DNA from: Ruegeria halocynthiae
GTDB taxonomy: Bacteria; Pseudomonadota; Alphaproteobacteria; Rhodobacterales; Rhodobacteraceae
Assembly: GCF_900106805.1 (NCBI RefSeq)
Contig: NZ_FNNP01000001.1
Span: 682,001-746,000 of the forward strand
Direction of reading: 5' to 3'
DNA: 64,000 nucleotides
The position numbers and the translations under genes are program-made. This document shows positions 61,295-64,000 of the stretch, in pieces (position 1 is the first letter of the stretch; every line of letters begins with the position of its first letter). Below the pieces are notes generated by a model. That model had not been told where the DNA came from. It was given only the letters and a program-made list of their open reading frames with translations, and ran no database searches.

Positions 61295-62202
61295 CGCGGC
61301 AGCGCTTCTTCGGGCTGTGCTTGCGAGGCAAGCCAGTGTCGGAATTCCCGCAGCGATTCGTCATTTGATTTTTCGCGCGGCCAAACCAGATAGTATGCGT
61401 CCATGGCCTCTACCGCATCAGGGAAAGCTGCCACCAATCTGCCCGTCGCCAAGTCCTGTTCGACCAGATAATTCGGCAACAAGGCTACGCCCAACCCATG
61501 CAACGCCGCCTGATTGATGGTGTTGAACTGATCATGCACCGTGCCGGGCAGGGGATGTGGATGTTCGACCCCCATTTGCCGAAACCAGTCCTGCCACGCG
61601 CGTAACCGCGTCTGGATGTGCAACAAAGGCAGTTTGAGAAGATCGCGCGGAGATTCTGGTACCCCTTGCGGCAGCAACTCGGGCGCGCACACGGGCAGAA
61701 CACGTTCCATACTCAGCAACAGCCGATCAGTCCCCGGCCAATCCGGTTCTCCAAAATGCAGTGCCGCGTCGAAGGGTTCAGACACAAAACTAAACGGCCG
61801 CAGCCGCGTTGTCATGTTGATCGTGATATCCGGATGGAGGCGCGCGAAATCCGGCAGACGCGGCACCAGCCAACGCATTCCGAAGGTTGGAAGGATCGCA
61901 AGGTTCAATGTACCTCCTACCGGAGCGATGTGCAGTTTTAGCGCCGCTTGGGCGATCTGCGACAATGCTGGTCGAATTTCCCTGACATAATCATCACCTG
62001 CTTTTGTCAGCGACAATCTCTTGCGATCGCGGCTGACCAGTTCAGCGCCCAGATGCGCCTCAAGTGTCTGAAGTTGTCGACTGACGGCGCTTTGCGTCAG
62101 AGCCATTTCATCAGCAACTGCAGAGGCTGATCCGAGGCGGTCCAGTGCCTCAAGCGCGCGCAGTGCCGATATTGGTGGCAGAATGGGGCGATTTGTTCTC
62201 AT
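61291..62202 (-). CDS. LysR-family regulator (GcvA-type), next to glutaryl-CoA dehydrogenase
   Basis: The 303-residue product has an N-terminal LysR helix-turn-helix (residues 9-68: PPISALRALEALDRLGSASAVADEMALTQSAVSRQLQTLEAHLGAELV, cut at the HTH core) and a GcvA-type effector domain (NLAILPTFGMRWLVPRLPDFARLHPDI). It is divergent from gcdH (99-nt spacer), so it probably controls that gene, with a T-N11-A site next to the gcdH start. The effector is unknown; glutarate or glutaryl-CoA would fit. It converges on phoB with a 4-nt overlap. Confidence 0.9.
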   Translation of the reverse strand: MRTNRPILPPISALRALEALDRLGSASAVADEMALTQSAVSRQLQTLEAHLGAELVSRDRKRLSLTKAGDDYVREIRPALSQIAQAALKLHIAPVGGTLNLAILPTFGMRWLVPRLPDFARLHPDITINMTTRLRPFSFVSEPFDAALHFGEPDWPGTDRLLLSMERVLPVCAPELLPQGVPESPRDLLKLPLLHIQTRLRAWQDWFRQMGVEHPHPLPGTVHDQFNTINQAALHGLGVALLPNYLVEQDLATGRLVAAFPDAVEAMDAYYLVWPREKSNDESLREFRHWLASQAQPEEALPR

Positions 62203-62271
62203 CTATGCGCTTTGATCATGAAACAATGCAAATGTCTCGCTGTTTTTTGACGTTCTCTCAGGATATGATCC

Positions 62272-62288
62272 GCTAAACTCAATTTAGC
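62272..62288 (+). promoter_or_regulatory. Candidate LysR operator in the gcdH promoter region
   Basis: Inverted repeat GCTAAA-CTCAA-TTTAGC contains the LysR signature T-N11-A (62274 to 62286). It sits directly ahead of the gcdH ribosome binding site GGAG (62290-62293), inside the divergent spacer. Inferred from sequence only. Confidence 0.5.
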
Positions 62289-62300
62289 AGGAGAAGTAGA

Positions 62301-63530
62301 GTGAACGCTCCAGACACAAGACCCGCCCTGCGCGCCAAGGATGCGCCCGAACTCGGAAGGTTTAACTGGGACGATCCATTCCGTCTGTCCGATCAACTGG
62401 AAGAGGAGGAACGCCTGATCGCCGACAGCGCGCGCGCTTATGCACAAGAGAAACTGCAACCGCGTGTCACGCAGGCTTTCCAGGATGAAAAGACGGACCC
62501 GGAAATCTTCCGTGAGATGGGGGAAATGGGCCTTCTTGGAACAACCATCCCCGAGGAATATGGCGGTATCGGCGCGGGCTACGTATCCTATGGATTAGTC
62601 GCGCGTGAAGTTGAACGTGTTGATTCCGGTTACCGCTCGATGATGTCGGTGCAAAGCTCTTTGGTGATGTACCCGATCTACGCTTACGGAAGCGAAGAAC
62701 AGCGACGCAAATACCTGCCGAAATTGGCCAGCGGTGAGTGGATTGGTTGTTTTGGGTTAACCGAACCGGATGCCGGATCGGACCCGGCGGCGATGAAAAC
62801 CCGTGCGGAAAAAATCGATGGCGGCTACCGTTTGACCGGTACCAAAATGTGGATTTCAAACGCTCCGATTGCGAATGTTTTTGTCGTTTGGGCAAAGTCG
62901 GATGCGCATGACGGAAAGATCCGGGGGTTTGTTCTGGACAAAGGCGCCAAAGGTCTGAGCGCACCGAAAATTGAAAACAAACTGAGCCTGCGAACTTCGA
63001 TTACCGGCGAAATCGTCATGGACGGCGTTGAAGTGGACGAGGGCGCTTTGCTGCCACATGTTCAAGGCCTCAAAGGTCCGTTTGGCTGCCTGAATCGAGC
63101 ACGTTACGGCATCAGCTGGGGCGCGATGGGTGCTGCAGAGAGTTGCTGGCACTCGGCGCGGCAATACGGGTTGGACCGCAAACAGTTCAATCGACCACTG
63201 GCGCAAACTCAGCTGTTCCAACGCAAGTTGGCAGAGATGCAGACTGAAATCTCGCTGGGCTTGCAAGCGAGCCTGCGCGTTGGACACCTGATGGACCAGG
63301 CCGAGGCCGCACCCGAGATGATCTCGATCATCAAGCGGAATAACTGCGGTAAAGCTCTGGATATCGCACGGGTTGCTCGGGATATGCACGGCGGCAACGG
63401 AATCTCGCTTGAGTTTCATGTGGTTCGCCACATGATCAATCTGGAGACAGTGAATACCTATGAAGGGACACATGATGTCCACGCACTGATCCTAGGGCGG
63501 GCACAAACTGGACTTCAGGCGTTCTACTGA
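62301..63530 (+). CDS. gcdH: Glutaryl-CoA dehydrogenase (acyl-CoA dehydrogenase family)
   Basis: GcdH oxidises and decarboxylates glutaryl-CoA to crotonyl-CoA with FAD, in lysine, tryptophan and dicarboxylate breakdown. The 409-residue product has the N-terminal [36 protein letters not shown] (FAD/substrate region), [16 protein letters not shown], and the catalytic glutamate E388 in [17 protein letters not shown]. The gene starts with GTG at 62301, 7 nt after GGAG. Reversed orientation with the LysR gene suggests substrate-induced control. Other short-chain acyl-CoA dehydrogenases are not fully excluded, but these motifs fit GcdH well. Confidence 0.92.
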   Translation: MNAPDTRPALRAKDAPELGRFNWDDPFRLSDQLEEEERLIADSARAYAQEKLQPRVTQAFQDEKTDPEIFREMGEMGLLGTTIPEEYGGIGAGYVSYGLVAREVERVDSGYRSMMSVQSSLVMYPIYAYGSEEQRRKYLPKLASGEWIGCFGLTEPDAGSDPAAMKTRAEKIDGGYRLTGTKMWISNAPIANVFVVWAKSDAHDGKIRGFVLDKGAKGLSAPKIENKLSLRTSITGEIVMDGVEVDEGALLPHVQGLKGPFGCLNRARYGISWGAMGAAESCWHSARQYGLDRKQFNRPLAQTQLFQRKLAEMQTEISLGLQASLRVGHLMDQAEAAPEMISIIKRNNCGKALDIARVARDMHGGNGISLEFHVVRHMINLETVNTYEGTHDVHALILGRAQTGLQAFY

Positions 63531-63579
63531 AGCATCTAGAATAATACGTATAATCAGTATTATGTAATATAATGATCAA

Positions 63580-63619
63580 GCAAACCACGGCCGCAACTCA
63601 CTGATTGGCTGTGGTTTGC
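63580..63619 (+). terminator. Hairpin downstream of gcdH, likely terminator
   Basis: Nine-base stem GCAAACCAC / GTGGTTTGC (63580-63588, 63611-63619) with a 22-nt loop; weak T tract. AT-rich inverted repeat ATAATAC-GTATTAT (63541-63563) lies 17 nt ahead. Confidence 0.5.
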
Positions 63620-63663
63620 CAATATGTTACGCTGTGTTCGAAATGTAGACCACGGACAATATC

Positions 63664-64000
63664 ATGCACCTTAGCAAGAAGACCGTCGTAATCACCGGTG
63701 CAGCAAATGGAATTGGTCGAGGTCTTTCGGAGCGGTTTGCACAAGATGGTGCGCTTGTGGTCTGCGCAGATATTGATCTTACCGGAGCGCAAGCTATTGC
63801 GAAGCAAATCGACGGCCATGCCATCAAATGTGATGTGTCCGTGGAGAACGATGTTCGCGCACTGATCGAGACCGTTGAGGACACGATTGCCCCGATTGAT
63901 CTATTCTGCGCGAATGCCGGAATTCTAACTTTGGGCGGGCTCGACGTACCTGACGCTGACTGGGATCATATCTGGAAGATCAATGTCATGTCCCACGTCT
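63664..64000 (+). CDS. SDR-family oxidoreductase (3' truncated)
   Basis: The ORF runs off the right edge (112 codons seen). It shows the SDR Rossmann pattern: cofactor-binding TGAANGIGRGL near residue 11, ADIDL at the end of the second strand, CDVSV, and NAG motif FCANAGI near residue 88. The acidic residue after the second strand (Asp in CADIDL) favours NAD(H). The catalytic Ser-Tyr-Lys lie beyond the window, so substrate and enzyme type are not known. Confidence 0.85.
   Translation, partial: MHLSKKTVVITGAANGIGRGLSERFAQDGALVVCADIDLTGAQAIAKQIDGHAIKCDVSVENDVRALIETVEDTIAPIDLFCANAGILTLGGLDVPDADWDHIWKINVMSHV

Noticed and set aside
63541..63563. AT-rich repeat ATAATAC-GTATTAT as an attachment site
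   Set aside because: It is small, lies downstream of gcdH, and has no integrase or tRNA next to it; more likely part of the gcdH terminator region.

Overview
The window looks like chromosome from a marine alphaproteobacterium of the Roseobacter group (Rhodobacteraceae, Ruegeria-like; the genus is a guess). The evidence is the gene content: CckA, a Rhodobacter-type IscR lacking the three-cysteine cluster motif, a folate/corrinoid methyl-transfer cluster with a RamA-like reactivase, IalB and DUF882 proteins. The control sites also fit: CtrA boxes (TTAA-N7-TTAA), an alphaproteobacterial LexA box (GAAC-N7-GAAC) and an Irr/ICE box. No insertion sequence, prophage, CRISPR array, rRNA or integration site was seen. 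The sequence is gene-dense core genome with small overlaps (ATGA, TGATG, TAATG) inside operons.

Layout. 1-3169: truncated multihaem cytochrome, a small unknown gene, ppx-rlmE (minus). 3411-8862: one-carbon/cobalamin methyl-transfer region (PF13769 small protein, MTHFR-like protein, methyltetrahydrofolate-corrinoid methyltransferase; then tRNA-Gly, a SAM methyltransferase and a RamA-like activator on the minus strand). 9078-19142: guaB, an RsmB-type methyltransferase, cckA, a sulfotransferase-like gene, recA, alaS and a DUF1330 gene. 19504-24551: a secreted cysteine protease, a Gly/Pro-rich secreted protein, typA, an SMR transporter, a 43-residue ORF and an alpha/beta hydrolase. 24730-32399: the iscR-suf iron-sulfur operon, ending before tRNA-Arg. 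32662-40760: envelope genes (DUF882, L,D-transpeptidase, lpxD-acp-fabF, ialB), a HerA-like ATPase and a lipoprotein. 40942-46624: liv branched-chain amino-acid ABC operon (minus). 46793-50876: PQQ sugar dehydrogenase, a secreted unknown, a GlxA-type regulator, class II DAHP synthase. 50930-61294: PAS protein, yicC-gmk-carbonic anhydrase-phoR, then pstSCAB-phoU-phoB behind a three-repeat Pho box. 61291-64000: LysR regulator divergent from glutaryl-CoA dehydrogenase, then a truncated SDR gene.

How parts work together. The methyl-transfer cluster probably supplies pieces of a split methionine synthase; the methyltransferase and the activator both end in arginine-rich tails, which may be a shared docking device. 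The suf operon builds Fe-S clusters and appears controlled by Irr (ICE box over a candidate promoter) and by a single-cysteine IscR. The phosphate block holds sensor, transporter, modulator and regulator together, with a PhoR that has no membrane segment. A CtrA box ahead of cckA suggests feedback in the CckA-ChpT-CtrA pathway; a second box lies ahead of a PAS gene. Non-coding signals include two terminator-like hairpins with no matching gene (38609-38647 plus, 38765-38790 minus), the second a candidate small RNA with an anti-Shine-Dalgarno-like stretch.
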